In this document: positions 21,641-31,639 of the stretch, one piece after another
Numbering within the stretch: the stretch's first letter is position 1
How the letters are laid out: each line of letters begins with the position of its first letter
Assembly (NCBI GenBank): GCA_019454045.1
Contig: SKCR01033471.1
Span: 186,001-250,000 of the forward strand
DNA: 64,000 bases
Source: Zanthoxylum bungeanum
Lineage: Eukaryota; Streptophyta; Magnoliopsida; Sapindales; Rutaceae
Direction: 5' to 3'
The notes under the pieces: generated by a model
Databases searched by the model: none
Told to the model about the DNA's origin: nothing
What the model saw: the letters and a program-made list of their open reading frames with translations, nothing else
Translations under genes and position numbers: made by a program

Positions 21641-21823
21641 ATAATATCATATAAAATATAGCATATGTGAATAGTATTGTATATGTCAATAGTACTAAAT
21701 ACATGAATAGTGCGGTATATGTAAATAGTACTTATACATGAATAGTATTATATTGTATATGTAAACAGACTCCGTGAATAGTCTCTATGAACAATAATCC
21801 TGAATCTGAAACGCTGATATCAC
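21641..21823 (-). repeat. Copia leader with ATGAATAGTA-like repeats and primer site
   Basis: About 140 bases contain eight or so degenerate copies of a TGAATAGTATTATAT-like unit. The primer site is the minus-strand sequence GTGATATCAGCG at about 21812-21823, next to the LTR, a diverged tRNA-Met type. Confidence 0.65.
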
Positions 21824-22355
21824 TGTTAAAAGATCATGGGCTGAAACTGACACACAAGTAAAGTGAAATTGAGAATAATTGTTAATTCAGGAGGCGTTGT
21901 CTACCATATAACAGTACAATAATAATTATAAGGCTTAGTCTACCATAAATCTTAACAATAAAATAAAGTAATGAGACACATATTTAACGTGGTAAAACCC
22001 TCAATGTGAGAGAAGCATCCATCGGTAAAAATAGAAGGATTTCACTATAGTGGAAATAATTTTACAATCTCTCTCTAATAACAAAAAGTGAACAATCTCA
22101 TACTCTATTAGAATATGAGAAATACAATTCTCTCATAAACTCTTAAGAAGATACAATATATTTCTCTCTTAGAATACAGATGATTTGGTTGAGAATGAAA
22201 TGAAATCTTTATTTATAGGCATGAGATTCACTATGCAAATAGTAAATTTTATTTTTTTATAATTTTCTTTTTTTAAATATGGGTCTCACCCATATTTTTA
22301 ATTTATTTATTTTGTTCTCACCTTAAGATGCCCGTCAAGTTCTCTGTCTTTAACA
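21824..22355 (-). repeat. 5' LTR of older Copia
   Basis: TGTTAAAAGATC to CTTTAACA, 532 bp, homologous to 13558-14094 but well diverged. Confidence 0.85.
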
Positions 22356-22477
22356 AAACCACCCCTTCCTTTTTTGTTGTCTCTTGCTAGCAAGCACCAC
22401 TCATCTTCAATGTCACTATTTTCTTGAAATCCCTTTAAGCTAGAGGTGGAAAATTTCCCGTTCCTATTGTTGTACCG

Positions 22478-23377
22478 ATATTGTCACTTTGAGCAGATAT
22501 GCTAATCGTACATATCTATGCCTTGCTGCCATTGAGTTGACAAATGAGCCTCTTGCCCCTGGCGTCACTTTGGACAGTTTGCAAAGGTATTACAAGGCAG
22601 GTTATATATGATGCTGTGAAGAAATACACATTGAGTGCTTATGTGATCGTCTGGGACCTGCTGATCCTAAGGAACTGCTTATTTGCAAGTGGCCTTAGTC
22701 GCGTAGTCATTGATGTCCATTGATGTTCACTACTACAATCTGTTCAGCGATAGCATCAACAACTTGAATGTGCAACAAACGAGCTTCTGATCTTGCCAGT
22801 CACCACTTCTATTGTTGGTAAGTCAGTGACATACATTATTGTGCATAAATTTATGCAAAGAGTAATGCTACTTTTTCTGATGTACACGTCCAAGTTTTAC
22901 GCCATAGCATAACTTTTTTAGAAATGAAATCGAACGTCATCGGACATATGCATCGGGAAGAATAACATTTTTTATATGCAAAAGATACATATACTCAACT
23001 TAGAATCAGAAAATGAAACATGTGGGTTAATTTTGGCAGGGGAATGGACATGTGAATGGGAAGTAAATGGGGGCATCAATGCAAGATTACAAGAGATTTG
23101 GAAATGCTCAAATTGATGTTTACCGACGTGCAATATTTGGATGGGCTCTAGGGGAGGTGACTTGGTGATGTAAGGTTCAGGATCTCACCTTAAAGTCATG
23201 GGTTCGAATCCAGAAAATGTGTTTCTTGTAAGAGTCTGGGACAGCCAGAGATTTTACTTGTTCCGCTCAACGATTTAAAAAAAAACATTTGGATGGGCCT
23301 ATTGGGCTTCTAAATGCTCCTCCAATCACTGGAGTCTCAAATGGATGATTGAAAACAACTACATAAAGCCGGTTTAG
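22478..23377 (+). pseudogene. plant GH5 glucan 1,3-beta-glucosidase pseudogene, 3' part
   Basis: This is the only host-type gene I recognise. The upstream exon (about 22478-22816) reads SRYANRTYLCLAAIELTNEP, then LAPGVTLDSLQRYYKAG, DAVKKYT, LGPADPKEL and SRVVIDVH in changing frames. NEP is the acid/base motif of clan-A glycosidases. A GTAAGT donor follows at about 22817. The next exon begins after TTTTGGCAG near 23035 with GEWTCEWEVNG, GEW-type context around the catalytic nucleophile Glu, then MQDYKRFGNAQIDVYRR. It resumes after a SINE with YWASKC and NHWSLKWMIENNYIK, ending at TAG 23375-23377. Stops, frameshifts, the SINE and the missing 5' half, upstream of which lies a Copia, make it non-functional. 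A retained intron shows it is not a processed copy. Confidence 0.8.
23147..23286 (+). mobile_element. tRNA-derived SINE inserted in the GH5 last exon
   Basis: About 140 bp with a tRNA-like head, including the B-box-like GGTTCGAATCC at about 23211, and an A-rich 3' end. It is flanked by the 12-bp duplication ATTTGGATGGGC (23135-23146 and 23287-23298). Removing the insert and one repeat gives a continuous exon, which confirms the boundaries. It is related to 54069-54250 but lacks about 30 bp near its 3' end. Confidence 0.88.
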
Positions 23378-24078
23378 ACTTCCAAGTATGATCACCAGTT
23401 TCTTGTTTAATTATAAATAATGCTGGGTTTAAGATACCATGATATACATCAAAGTGTATTTGGTCACCAGTTTCTTGTTATTTTCTCAACTTTCAATTTA
23501 TCCCTCCCAAGTTAGATAAAGATGATTCAACGCACGAGATTTCTCATACCGTGGACTCTAAGGAAGATTCAATATGTATGCAGTCTTACACTTTTTTTTT
23601 TTTTAACAAATAGATAGTTTTCGCGATTCGAACCTATGACCTCCAGATTACAATGTAGTAACCTTACCGTTATACTCTCTCAACTTAGATGTCATAAGTA
23701 TATTAATACTATGAATTTCATTCAGAAGCAATTAGGTACTGAATGTGCAGCTTCACCTTGAATGCTGGAATATGAACAGTCTCCTCTCTCCAAGCTGGCT
23801 TATCTAGACCTGCAAAGTCACTCGAATGCTTAAGTCAACACCTACTTGAAGAATGAAAATTAAAGAATAAGACCTTTGGTTCTTCTTGATCTTCCCCTTC
23901 CTTTGGAATCAGATAAAGAAAAGAGAAAATTCAAACGAATGCCCCATTGAATGGTGACCCTTGGTCGCCATTGATAGCCCAAACGGATTTGGTTCTTCTA
24001 ATTCAATGTTTTTTTTTTTTTTTTTTTTTGGGAAGCTAATTTAATGTTAAAACTACAACGTAATGGGAAAAACATAAT
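23378..24078. other. GH5 3' flank with SINE-like remnant and poly(T)
   Basis: No gene is seen. GATCACCAGTTTCTTGTT is repeated about 70 bases apart near 23390 and 23460. A poly(T) run of about 20 bases at 24009-24030 lies between two near-identical CTAATT.AATG sequences, possibly marking an old retroposon tail. Confidence 0.45.
23590..23690 (-). mobile_element. SINE-like remnant
   Basis: On the minus strand the order is an A-box-like TAACGGTAAGGTTACTAC, the B-box-like GGTTCGAATC and an A-run (plus-strand T14 at 23591). This is the layout of a tRNA-derived SINE. I could not define a clear target duplication. Confidence 0.55.
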
Positions 24079-24810
24079 TGAATTATAGTGTAAAATTGCC
24101 TACAAGTATGATTCTCGCTTAGGTCCCGAATTTGATTCTCGGAATGCCCCTTAATGCATGATTTACTTTTGATTTGGAAAAGCAAAAAAATTGTTTTTGA
24201 AGTAATAATCTGTCTGCTTACCTATATTCCTAAGAGGTAAATATATCAAAGCAGTAAACAAAATCAAGACAAGAACTTTTATTGACGGAGTGGAAAATTC
24301 GTGTCTGTAAAAAATCACTCCAGGTATAGACTTCCACCCGAATCCAATATAGGACCTATGATGAAAACTTCACTGACTTGAATACCTCTAGACGATAATA
24401 ACTCGAAGAATTCCTCAAGCCTGCACCAAGCAACATTCTTTAGAATCTCTAAGTCTTTGAGTGGATCAACCTGACGGACTCGCAATGTTGGAACTCCGAC
24501 TACCAATTTTCCTCCTTGAAAACTCTGAAGGCTTAGGAAATTGGGTTTGGGTTTGGGTTGTGTTTCTATGTTGATGGTCAATCAAGAATCAATATCACTA
24601 AGACAAAGAAGACAAGATAAGCAAGAAAGTTTTCAAGGTGAAAATCAAGAAGGAAGAAACATAGTGTATGAAGGCTCTCTAAATTGTATTTCTTCAAATA
24701 GTTAAAGTGGCTAAGTATTTGTTTATATAGGTATAGCAAATATAGGTTTTTCCTTGTGCAAAACTAGCTCAAAAACGCATCCAAAATAACCCACTTACGC
24801 ACAGCCGTTT

Positions 24811-25005
24811 GAACGTCACAAGAACGTGTGACGAACGCGCACTGTTCTGTAAACTCATTCAAAAAAAGTCTCGAACGCACCTTGAACGCAAAGTCTCCAG
24901 ACAGTTTCGTTCGAACGTACCTCGAACATGAAGCCTCTGTAAGATTTTGTTCGAACGTCCATTCAAACGAACCACGAATGTAGAGCGTTCTAACCTAAAC
25001 AAGAA
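24811..25005 (-). repeat. GAACG / GTTCGAAC motif cluster in LTR U3
   Basis: About ten copies of GAACG (or CGTTC), some forming the palindrome GTTCGAAC, occur in some 200 bases. On the element's own strand the cluster ends about 80 bases before the TATA-like box. Confidence 0.85.
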
Positions 25006-25802
25006 CGCACCACTAATGCAAACCCTGACAACTTCATCTGATATCATCCATGTAACATCCCAGATTTTTGGGACTGTTTTAGGAGATTCTCAGATTGACG
25101 ATATAGTCTTGGAATAGAATAATAATGAAGAAATAGTGTTTAAGTGATGGAATATGGATCAGAATATTATGAAATGAATATTCGTCGCGTTAGAAAACTC
25201 GTGGGACCAAGAATCAGTTACGTATTTTTTTTTATTATATGCGTATAGTTTACAGTTTTGGGCATGAATTTAGGAAACGAACTCCGATTGAGTTGGTTCC
25301 TGAACCATCAGACTCATTTTTCCGAGACGAACAACTTTCGTGTTGAACACATTTCGAGAATCGCATCAGAAGAGCTTTGAAAGTGGTGATTTCCGAAATA
25401 CCCTTTCTAGTGGGGGCATTTTAGTCATTTCCGGATTTAAGTTATTATTATTCTTTTCATCAGCAGCCTTACAAAAAAAAAGATAAGAAAGAGAAGAAAA
25501 GAAGAGAGAGCAGGCGTACGAGAGAAAAAGAAAGAAAAAGAGAGAAGAGAAGTTTCAGTCTTGATCCGTCATCAATATCCGACCGAGTCCTTAAGGAAAA
25601 GTGTAGATCTCGTCGAGAGGATCATTTTGGTGGTGGTTTCATTTCAGGAAACTTCCAATTTTCAGAGAAATCTCGGTAAGAAACTTTTTTATGGTTTTTC
25701 TCGATTTCCCGTTGATCCGGAACTCCGATCGACGAACCGTCAGCGCCATTAGAACCGAAATGGGGAGAGGAATTCACGGCCACCAGAAAATCTGGGTTTA
25801 GG

Positions 25803-25905
25803 CCGGAGCGTGGCGCTCACGCGCCACTCTTGTGGCGGCGCGTGAGGACCACGCGCGGACGGGAGAGGTGGCGCGTGGAACACACGCGCCAGGCAGTATC
25901 TTCGC
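25803..25905 (+). repeat. GC-rich palindromic patch in chromovirus LTR
   Basis: GTGGCGC and GCGCCAC flank TCAC as a perfect hairpin. Further GGCGCGTG and CACGCGC units follow. The patch is repeated at about 30116-30218 in the 3' LTR. The purine-rich stretch upstream suggests it lies in the transcribed part of the LTR. Confidence 0.8.
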
Positions 25906-26404
25906 GCCGACTTCCCGAGTCTCCTCCGCGAATTTCAGACCATTCCGAGTAGTAATGGACCTCCGAATCTTAAATTTCGTTAAGTTTACGAGAACGACCA
26001 AACCACGTTTCTCGCATATTCTTTCATCTATTCTAGTTAGGATTATGTTCCTTATAGTAAATTCTTTTGTCTGTTAGGTGATCGTGATACCGTAAGCAGG
26101 GACGGTCCTGCTGCCTAATTCCTTTCTCAGTAGTCAGCTCACCAGGTGCGTGGATAAACCTGTAACATTGATGTTTTCAAAAGTATATAGTATGTATGTT
26201 TTTCTTAAATGAATTTTAAGGTAATGCATTAAATGAGTTTGTTTTCAGAAAGTTTATATTTTTGCTATAAGGTATGGATCGAATATTGATTATGTTGAAA
26301 TCATGTGTTTGTGATATATGAGAAACTTGCATGATTTGAGATATATGAGCATGGATTTTGGAAATGATTTTTATGTTAGGATGCACCCCGTGTACTTATA
26401 TGTG

Positions 26405-26540
26405 CCAGATTATTGCCATGAGATAAGGTCTCATGTTGCCAGTTATTGCCGTGAGATAAGGTCTCACGTTGCCAGTTTGCTCCGGATGCCAGTTTTGCCG
26501 TGGGGAAGCCCCATGTTGCCAGCTTTGCCGTATTTGTCAT
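26405..26540 (+). repeat. three consecutive hairpins within TTGCC repeats
   Basis: Hairpin 1 is CATGAGA-TAAGG-TCTCATG (26417-26435). Hairpin 2 is CGTGAGA-TAAGG-TCTCACG (26450-26468). Hairpin 3 is CGTGGGG-AAG-CCCCATG (26499-26515). Each is embedded between TTGCC and TTGCCAG. Stems 1 and 2 differ by an A-T to G-C pair change on both arms, and stem 3 keeps pairing with one G.U. The block recurs at 30716-30851. Confidence 0.9.
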
Positions 26541-26599
26541 GAGGTTGTGCATATAGATAAATAAACAGATTTATCATTACAGAGTATTTTTGAGCAGTA

Positions 26600-26720
26600 T
26601 GAGTTTATGAGAAATGAGATTTATGATTTGAGTTTTATGAGAAATGAGTTTATGAGAAATGAGATTTATGATTTGAGTTTTATGAGAAATGAGTTTATGA
26701 GAAATGAGATTTATGATTTC
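26600..26720 (+). repeat. tandem repeat, ATGAGATTTATGATTTGAG unit
   Basis: About three units of some 38 bases built from GAGTTTATGAGAAATGAG and ATTTATGATTTGAG. The copy in the 3' LTR (30911-31030) differs by one T in a T-run. Confidence 0.85.
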
Positions 26721-27249
26721 AAGTAAATGTTTGAGATATCGATTTACAGCTTATGTGATTTATATATATTATGAAAGACTTGTTCGATCCACCTTGTTAC
26801 TTGATTATCCACGGCACTGAGCTGTGATCCATTGCACTAAGCGTGAGCTTACCCCCCACTCCTTAACATTTCAGGTTCAGCAGTTTAGTAGATCGTTCTT
26901 TCATCTGCTGTTTCATCATCATTCCTGCCAGTAGAGAAAAGGTTGTGCCAACAGTAGAATGTCTTTATTATGTTTTGAGACTGTATTTCTAGATATGTAT
27001 TTCTTGGAAGATTTTGTTTTGTGGTTATAGGCATTGAGCCTTTAATTAATTCTGAGGATGTATTGTTTTTCTTTATGGATATTATGTTGAGTTGGATCAT
27101 GGAGATCCTAGTTTTATGATGATATTTTATTTTTAGTTTAGATTTTTCCTTGTATTTGGAGGATTTGTCCATATTACAGGGGAAACTCTGCCAGTTTCTA
27201 GTCTCCGTCTCACCCCTACTCTACCTAAGGGGACGGGTGTGACATTTAA

Positions 27250-27261
27250 TGGTATCAGAGC
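27250..27261 (+). other. primer-binding site (tRNA-iMet)
   Basis: TGGTATCAGAGC, five bases after the 5' LTR, as usual in Tekay-type elements. Confidence 0.93.
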
Positions 27262-27349
27262 CCAGGGTTCATAGATTCTGTAGACACTTCATTTTCTTGA
27301 TCAGTTATTCTATGTCTTTTAGCGGTTGACATCTTTCATGTGTTTTAAG

Positions 27350-27499
27350 ATGCCTCCGCGTCTCAGAGTTTATAGTTCAGGTCGAGTTCGTACTTGTAAG
27401 ATAGCAATGTTGGCAAACCTTCTAGGGCACCTCCAGTTGATGAGGAGGTTAATTCTTATGATGGGGAAACCCTTTGAAGGAACCCTAATTCTGTTATAG
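27350..27499 (+). pseudogene. chromovirus gag N-terminal remnant
   Basis: A 49-codon frame starts MPPRLRVYSSGRVRT. The MPPR opening at this distance from the primer site is typical of chromovirus gag. The frame soon ends, and downstream sequence to about 27680 has further stops, so only a leader/gag stub remains. Confidence 0.55.
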
Positions 27500-27688
27500 A
27501 TTCGCTAGCCACGATTTTCGGAGATGGTACTCCAGTTCATCATCTTCCAGTAGTTTCGATAGTTGCCCTATCGTTAATCCTATAGTTGAATCCGACGTGA
27601 TTTCTGTGGTTGTACGTAACATGTACCTTCTGTCATAAATATGATATCGTTGTGAATTAGTAGGACGAAGGCATTAGAACTTTGGCGT

Positions 27689-28801
27689 TTAAGAAATGAG
27701 AAAGAAGACCTTGTTGATACTCATATTTATTTGATCAATATTTATGATTACATTATGGAATATAACAACTGGGTTGTGTTGCAAGGACAGGATCATCTTC
27801 GAATTGATAATCTTCCCATTGACGTTTCGCGCGTAGAGACATTGGAATGAGGCCGTCGATGATTTGAATTTCGAGACTGTCAGGAAACTTGATTTTGTTG
27901 TAGCCCTGAACGATACTTCTATGTGATTCTTCGATAGTAGTGAAGATTTGCCATCTTTATCATTGGTATTGCTTTCTAGGCTTCGACGGACTGAGTCTGC
28001 AGAGAGAGCTCTAAGATCACAGGATTGACGAAAAGTAATCTCTTCTGGGAAAATATCATCGTATCCATAGTAAGCTCTAAGTTTCGGTCTAGATGGCCAA
28101 CAAGTGAGTCTCCAATTAGTGAGTTGACGTGATGGTATGATTCTTATAAGATGAATTGGGTGGTAGACGAGCGAATAGTCATTCGACCATTCTGGGGTAA
28201 TGGTTTCGATCCAGACAGTAATACTTTTGTGGCGTTTATACCATCGATACAAAATATTACTGATGAATGGAGGAAGCTCACCAAGGCTATCTTCTGAGAT
28301 ACCAGGATAGTTGGGATGGATTGGACTTGGTCCAAGAATAAATCCATTTAGGAAACCGAGTTCGAACAAAGTACCGAGACTCCACTGGCAATGATTGAAG
28401 AAATCATGACTGTTGATGAAAACTGTGGAGTGGAATCTGTGATATCCACAATGAACAATTGCTGAATTATTTTCGTATTGGATTAAACCATCTGTTTTTC
28501 CATTCCAAATGGTTCTAAGAATGTAACACCATCTCAAGAAATTTGTAGGAACTCTTGCCACGATATCCATTGCAATCTCTTTAGGCAAAAGAGCGGATGG
28601 AACTTCATTGAGACAATCGTAGATATCTCTCCAAAGGTCTCGGACATATTTAGAATCTATGAATGCTCGATCAATGACTGGCCATTTACAAAACTTTTGA
28701 TATATCACCTTAGTTCTGACAGATCTTGAATATGGGTTAGGATTGACAGATGAGGATGCCATTGAAGATTTTTTTGAGTAATTCCTTAAGAACTCGTGCA
28801 T
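27689..28801 (-). CDS. antisense ORF with F-box-like motif inside chromovirus
   Basis: 370 codons without a stop, opposite to the element. I do not recognise the protein as a whole. Residues 71-100 (LLPKEIAMDIVARVPTNFLR and on to W99) match the F-box spacing LPxE...I..R.P...L.R...W. That fold binds SKP1 in SCF ubiquitin ligases (family knowledge). The rest is Trp-rich to about residue 260, then Ser/Lys-rich and less protein-like. Met14 is the more likely start, because the TATA-like CTATAAAGAG at 28802-28811 touches the first Met. None of the usual chromovirus domains is present. Capture of a host gene is the leading explanation; chance or a decayed gene in antisense is the alternative. Function is unproven. 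Confidence 0.5.
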   Translation of the reverse strand: MHEFLRNYSKKSSMASSSVNPNPYSRSVRTKVIYQKFCKWPVIDRAFIDSKYVRDLWRDIYDCLNEVPSALLPKEIAMDIVARVPTNFLRWCYILRTIWNGKTDGLIQYENNSAIVHCGYHRFHSTVFINSHDFFNHCQWSLGTLFELGFLNGFILGPSPIHPNYPGISEDSLGELPPFISNILYRWYKRHKSITVWIETITPEWSNDYSLVYHPIHLIRIIPSRQLTNWRLTCWPSRPKLRAYYGYDDIFPEEITFRQSCDLRALSADSVRRSLESNTNDKDGKSSLLSKNHIEVSFRATTKSSFLTVSKFKSSTASFQCLYARNVNGKIINSKMILSLQHNPVVIFHNVIINIDQINMSINKVFFLIS

Positions 28802-28815
28802 CTCTTTATAGAGAG
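28802..28815 (-). promoter_or_regulatory. possible TATA box of antisense ORF
   Basis: On the minus strand CTCTCTATAAAGAG lies about 40-45 bases before Met14 of the antisense ORF, a reasonable distance for a TATA box with a very short leader. Confidence 0.35.
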
Positions 28816-29138
28816 AGATACCAATAATTCTTCATGACAAGATACTTTCACAGTATCCATTCATAATTGGAAGGGTTAATAATTGTCGCGATGATAAGAT
28901 GTAAAGCAGATATTTGCGGGACCTGCAAATCCTCTTTTCAATAATGGGAAACTTAAGATAGTGGATTTTGTGTAAATTGCTAAAAGCTCTTTACAGCTGT
29001 TGTTTGTGAAGGACCCTAGGTGGAGCCTTTTCTTTTTGTGATGAGATAGTTGGTTTGTAAGTTGGGGCACAGGTTTAAAAAAAAAAGGGGGGCAGTGATT
29101 GGAAGGAATGCGACTACTACTTTTGGATTGAGAGGAGA

Positions 29139-29324
29139 GAAGATTTGACTTATGTTGAAGAACCAGTGGAAATTATGACTAGAGAGTTGAGACAGCTGAG
29201 AAGCATGACGATTCATTTGGTGAAAGTCCTATGGGGTAAATACTCGAAAGCAGAAGCAACTTGGGAGCGTGAGGAAGACATGAGGAATAAATATCCTCAT
29301 TTGTTTTCACCCTTTGGTATGTGA
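29139..29324 (+). pseudogene. chromovirus polyprotein C-terminus (chromodomain end)
   Basis: Sixty-two codons to TGA 29322-29324 carry REDL.YVEEPVEI, VKVLWGKYSKAEATWEREED and KYPHLF. This is the chromodomain-like tail downstream of integrase in Tekay elements, thought to guide insertion into chromatin (family knowledge). It lacks the rest of the polyprotein and has no start of its own. Confidence 0.85.
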
Positions 29325-29337
29325 ATTTCGGGGACGA

Positions 29338-29360
29338 AATTCTTTTAAGGGGGAGAGAGT
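29338..29360 (+). other. polypurine tract of chromovirus
   Basis: AAGGGGGAGAGAG (29348-29359), preceded by TTTCGGGGACGAAATTC, is the classical Tekay/Del tract. The 3' LTR follows at 29361. Confidence 0.9.
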
Positions 29361-31555
29361 TGTAACATCCCAGATTTTTGGGACTGTTTTAGGAGATTCT
29401 CAGATTGACGATATAGTCTTGGAATAGAATAATAATGAAGAAATAGTGTTTAAGTGATGGAATATGGATCAGAATATTATGAAATGAATATTCGTCGCGT
29501 TAGAAAACTCGTGGGACCAAGAATCAGTTACGTATTTTTTTTTTATTATATGCGTATAGTTTACAGTTTTGGGCATGAATTTAGGAAACGAACTCCGATT
29601 GAGTTGGTTCCTGAACCATCAGACTCATTTTTCCGAGACGAACAACTTTCGTGTTGAACACATTTCGAGAATCGCATCAGAAGAGCTTTGAAAGTGGTGA
29701 TTTCCGAAATACCCTTTCTAGTGGGGGCATTTTAGTCATTTCCGGATTTAAGTTATTATTATTCTTTTCATCAGCAGCCTTACAAAAAAAAAGATAAGAA
29801 AGAGAAGAAAAGAAGAGAGAGCAGGCGTACGAGAGAAAAAGAAAGAAAAAGAGAGAAGAGAAGTTTCAGTCTTGATCCGTCATCAATATCCGACCGAGTC
29901 CTTAAGGAAAAGTGTAGATCTCGTCGAGAGGATCATTTTGGTGGTGGTTTCATTTCAGGAAACTTCCAATTTTCAGAGAAATCTCGGTAAGAAACTTTTT
30001 TATGGTTTTTCTCGATTTCCCGTTGATCCGGAACTCCGATCGACGAACCGTCAGCGCCATTAGAACCGAAATGGGGAGAGGAATTCACGGCCACCAGAAA
30101 ATCTGGGTTTAGGCCGGAGCGTGGCGCTCACGCGCCACTCTTGTGGCGGCGCGTGAGGACCACGCGCGGACGGGAGAGGTGGCGCGTGGAACACACGCGC
30201 CAGGCAGTATCTTCGCGCCGACTTCCCGAGTCTCCTCCGCGAATTTCAGACCATTCCGAGTAGTAATGGACCTCCGAATCTTAAATTTCGTTAAGTTTAC
30301 GAGAACGACCAAACCACGTTTCTCGCATATTCTTTCATCTATTCTAGTTAGGATTATGTTCCTTATAGTAAATTCTTTTGTCTGTTAGGTGATCGTGATA
30401 CCGTAAGCAGGGACGGTCCTGCTGCCTAATTCCTTTCTCAGTAGTCAGCTCACCAGGTGCGTGGATAAACCTGTAACATTGATGTTTTCAAAAGTATATA
30501 GTATGTATGTTTTTCTTAAATGAATTTTAAGGTAATGCATTAAATGAGTTTGTTTTCAGAAAGTTTATATTTTTGCTATAAGGTATGGATCGAATATTGA
30601 TTATGTTGAAATCATGTGTTTGTGATATATGAGAAACTTGCATGATTTGAGATATATGAGCATGGATTTTGGAAATGATTTTTATGTTAGGATGCACCCC
30701 GTGTACTTATATGTGCCAGATTATTGCCATGAGATAAGGTCTCATGTTGCCAGTTATTGCCGTGAGATAAGGTCTCACGTTGCCAGTTTGCTCCGGATGC
30801 CAGTTTTGCCGTGGGGAAGCCCCATGTTGCCAGCTTTGCCGTATTTGTCATGAGGTTGTGCATATAGATAAATAAACAGATTTATCATTACAGAGTATTT
30901 TTGAGCAGTATGAGTTTTATGAGAAATGAGATTTATGATTTGAGTTTTATGAGAAATGAGTTTATGAGAAATGAGATTTATGATTTGAGTTTTATGAGAA
31001 ATGAGTTTATGAGAAATGAGATTTATGATTTCAAGTAAATGTTTGAGATATCGATTTACAGCTTATGTGATTTATATATATTATGAAAGACTTGTTCGAT
31101 CCACCTTGTTACTTGATTATCCACGGCACTGAGCTGTGATCCATTGCACTAAGCGTGAGCTTACCCCCCACTCCTTAACATTTCAGGTTCAGCAGTTTAG
31201 TAGATCGTTCTTTCATCTGCTGTTTCATCATCATTCCTGCCAGTAGAGAAAAGGTTGTGCCAACAGTAGAATGTCTTTATTATGTTTTGAGACTGTATTT
31301 CTAGATATGTATTTCTTGGAAGATTTTGTTTTGTGGTTATAGGCATTGAGCCTTTAATTAATTCTGAGGATGATGTATTTTCTTCATGGATATTATGTTG
31401 AGTTGGATCATGGAGATCCTAGTTTTATGATGATATTTTATTTTTAGTTTAGATTTTTCCTTGTATTTGGAGGATTTGTCCATATTACAGGGGAAACTCT
31501 GCCAGTTTCTAGTCTCCGTCTCACCCCTACTCTACCTAAGGGGACGGGTGTGACA
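29361..31555 (+). repeat. 3' LTR of chromovirus derivative
   Basis: 2195 bp, nearly identical to 25051-27244. The differences seen are T-run lengths and a small change near 31369 (GGATGATGTATTTTC versus GGATGTATTGTTTTTC). The hairpin block is at 30716-30851. Confidence 0.95.
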
Positions 31556-31639
31556 ATCCAAATACTATCCAATTACACCGGGATCTTCAAGACTCATTAC
31601 AACTCAATTAAACTTATTTTGTTACAAATATTGCCAACA

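Larger units (their letters stand above)
13558..22355 (-). mobile_element. older Ty1/Copia element, secondarily rearranged
   Basis: A minus-strand element with LTRs at both ends (13558-14094 and 21824-22355). Flanking bases are AAACT on the left and AAACC on the right, a probable target duplication with one change. Inside are RNase H, reverse transcriptase, integrase, protease and gag on the minus strand. The 8.8-kb span is inflated by a solo LTR insertion (15813-17293) and a 2.0-kb tandem duplication. The LTRs differ at many sites (roughly one in eight to ten bases by eye), so it is clearly older than the neighbour at 7659. Confidence 0.88.
25051..27244 (+). repeat. 5' LTR of chromovirus derivative
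   Basis: 2194 bp. It contains a GC-rich palindromic patch at about 25803-25905, a three-hairpin cluster (26405-26540) and a 38-bp tandem repeat (about 26600-26720). Short open frames within it are mirrored in the other LTR and are not treated as genes. Confidence 0.95.
25051..31555 (+). mobile_element. non-autonomous Tekay/Del-type chromovirus derivative
   Basis: A 6505-bp Ty3/Gypsy element flanked by the duplication ATCCA (25046-25050 and 31556-31560). LTRs of 2194 and 2195 bp begin TGTAACATCCC and end GGGTGTGACA, as in Tekay/Del chromoviruses. They look almost identical, with only a handful of differences. The internal region is only 2.1 kb. It keeps the primer site, a short gag beginning, the last 62 codons with a chromodomain, and the polypurine tract. 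Reverse transcriptase, RNase H and integrase core are absent, so mobility must have used proteins in trans. An antisense ORF fills the middle. Confidence 0.93.
24079..31639 (-). mobile_element. SIRE-like LTR, split by the chromovirus insertion
   Basis: The right end CCAACA (31634-31639) gives a minus-strand start TGTTGGCAATATTTG. The left end is uncertain, near 24079. With the insert removed it is about 1.05 kb. The stretch 24300-24650 is homologous to 140-490. On the minus strand a GAACG-rich cluster precedes the TATA-like CTATATAAAC (24721-24730). No attached coding region is seen, so it may be solo, but no clear target duplication was found. Confidence 0.65.

Noticed and set aside
24315..24581. 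88-codon minus-strand frame homologous to 240-470
   Set aside because: The homology is LTR to LTR; in the copy at the window start the frame is broken, so there is no sign of coding constraint.
25832..26077. 81-codon and neighbouring small frames in the chromovirus LTR, present twice
   Set aside because: They are duplicated only because both LTRs carry them, and the GC-rich palindromic patch keeps frames open on both strands.
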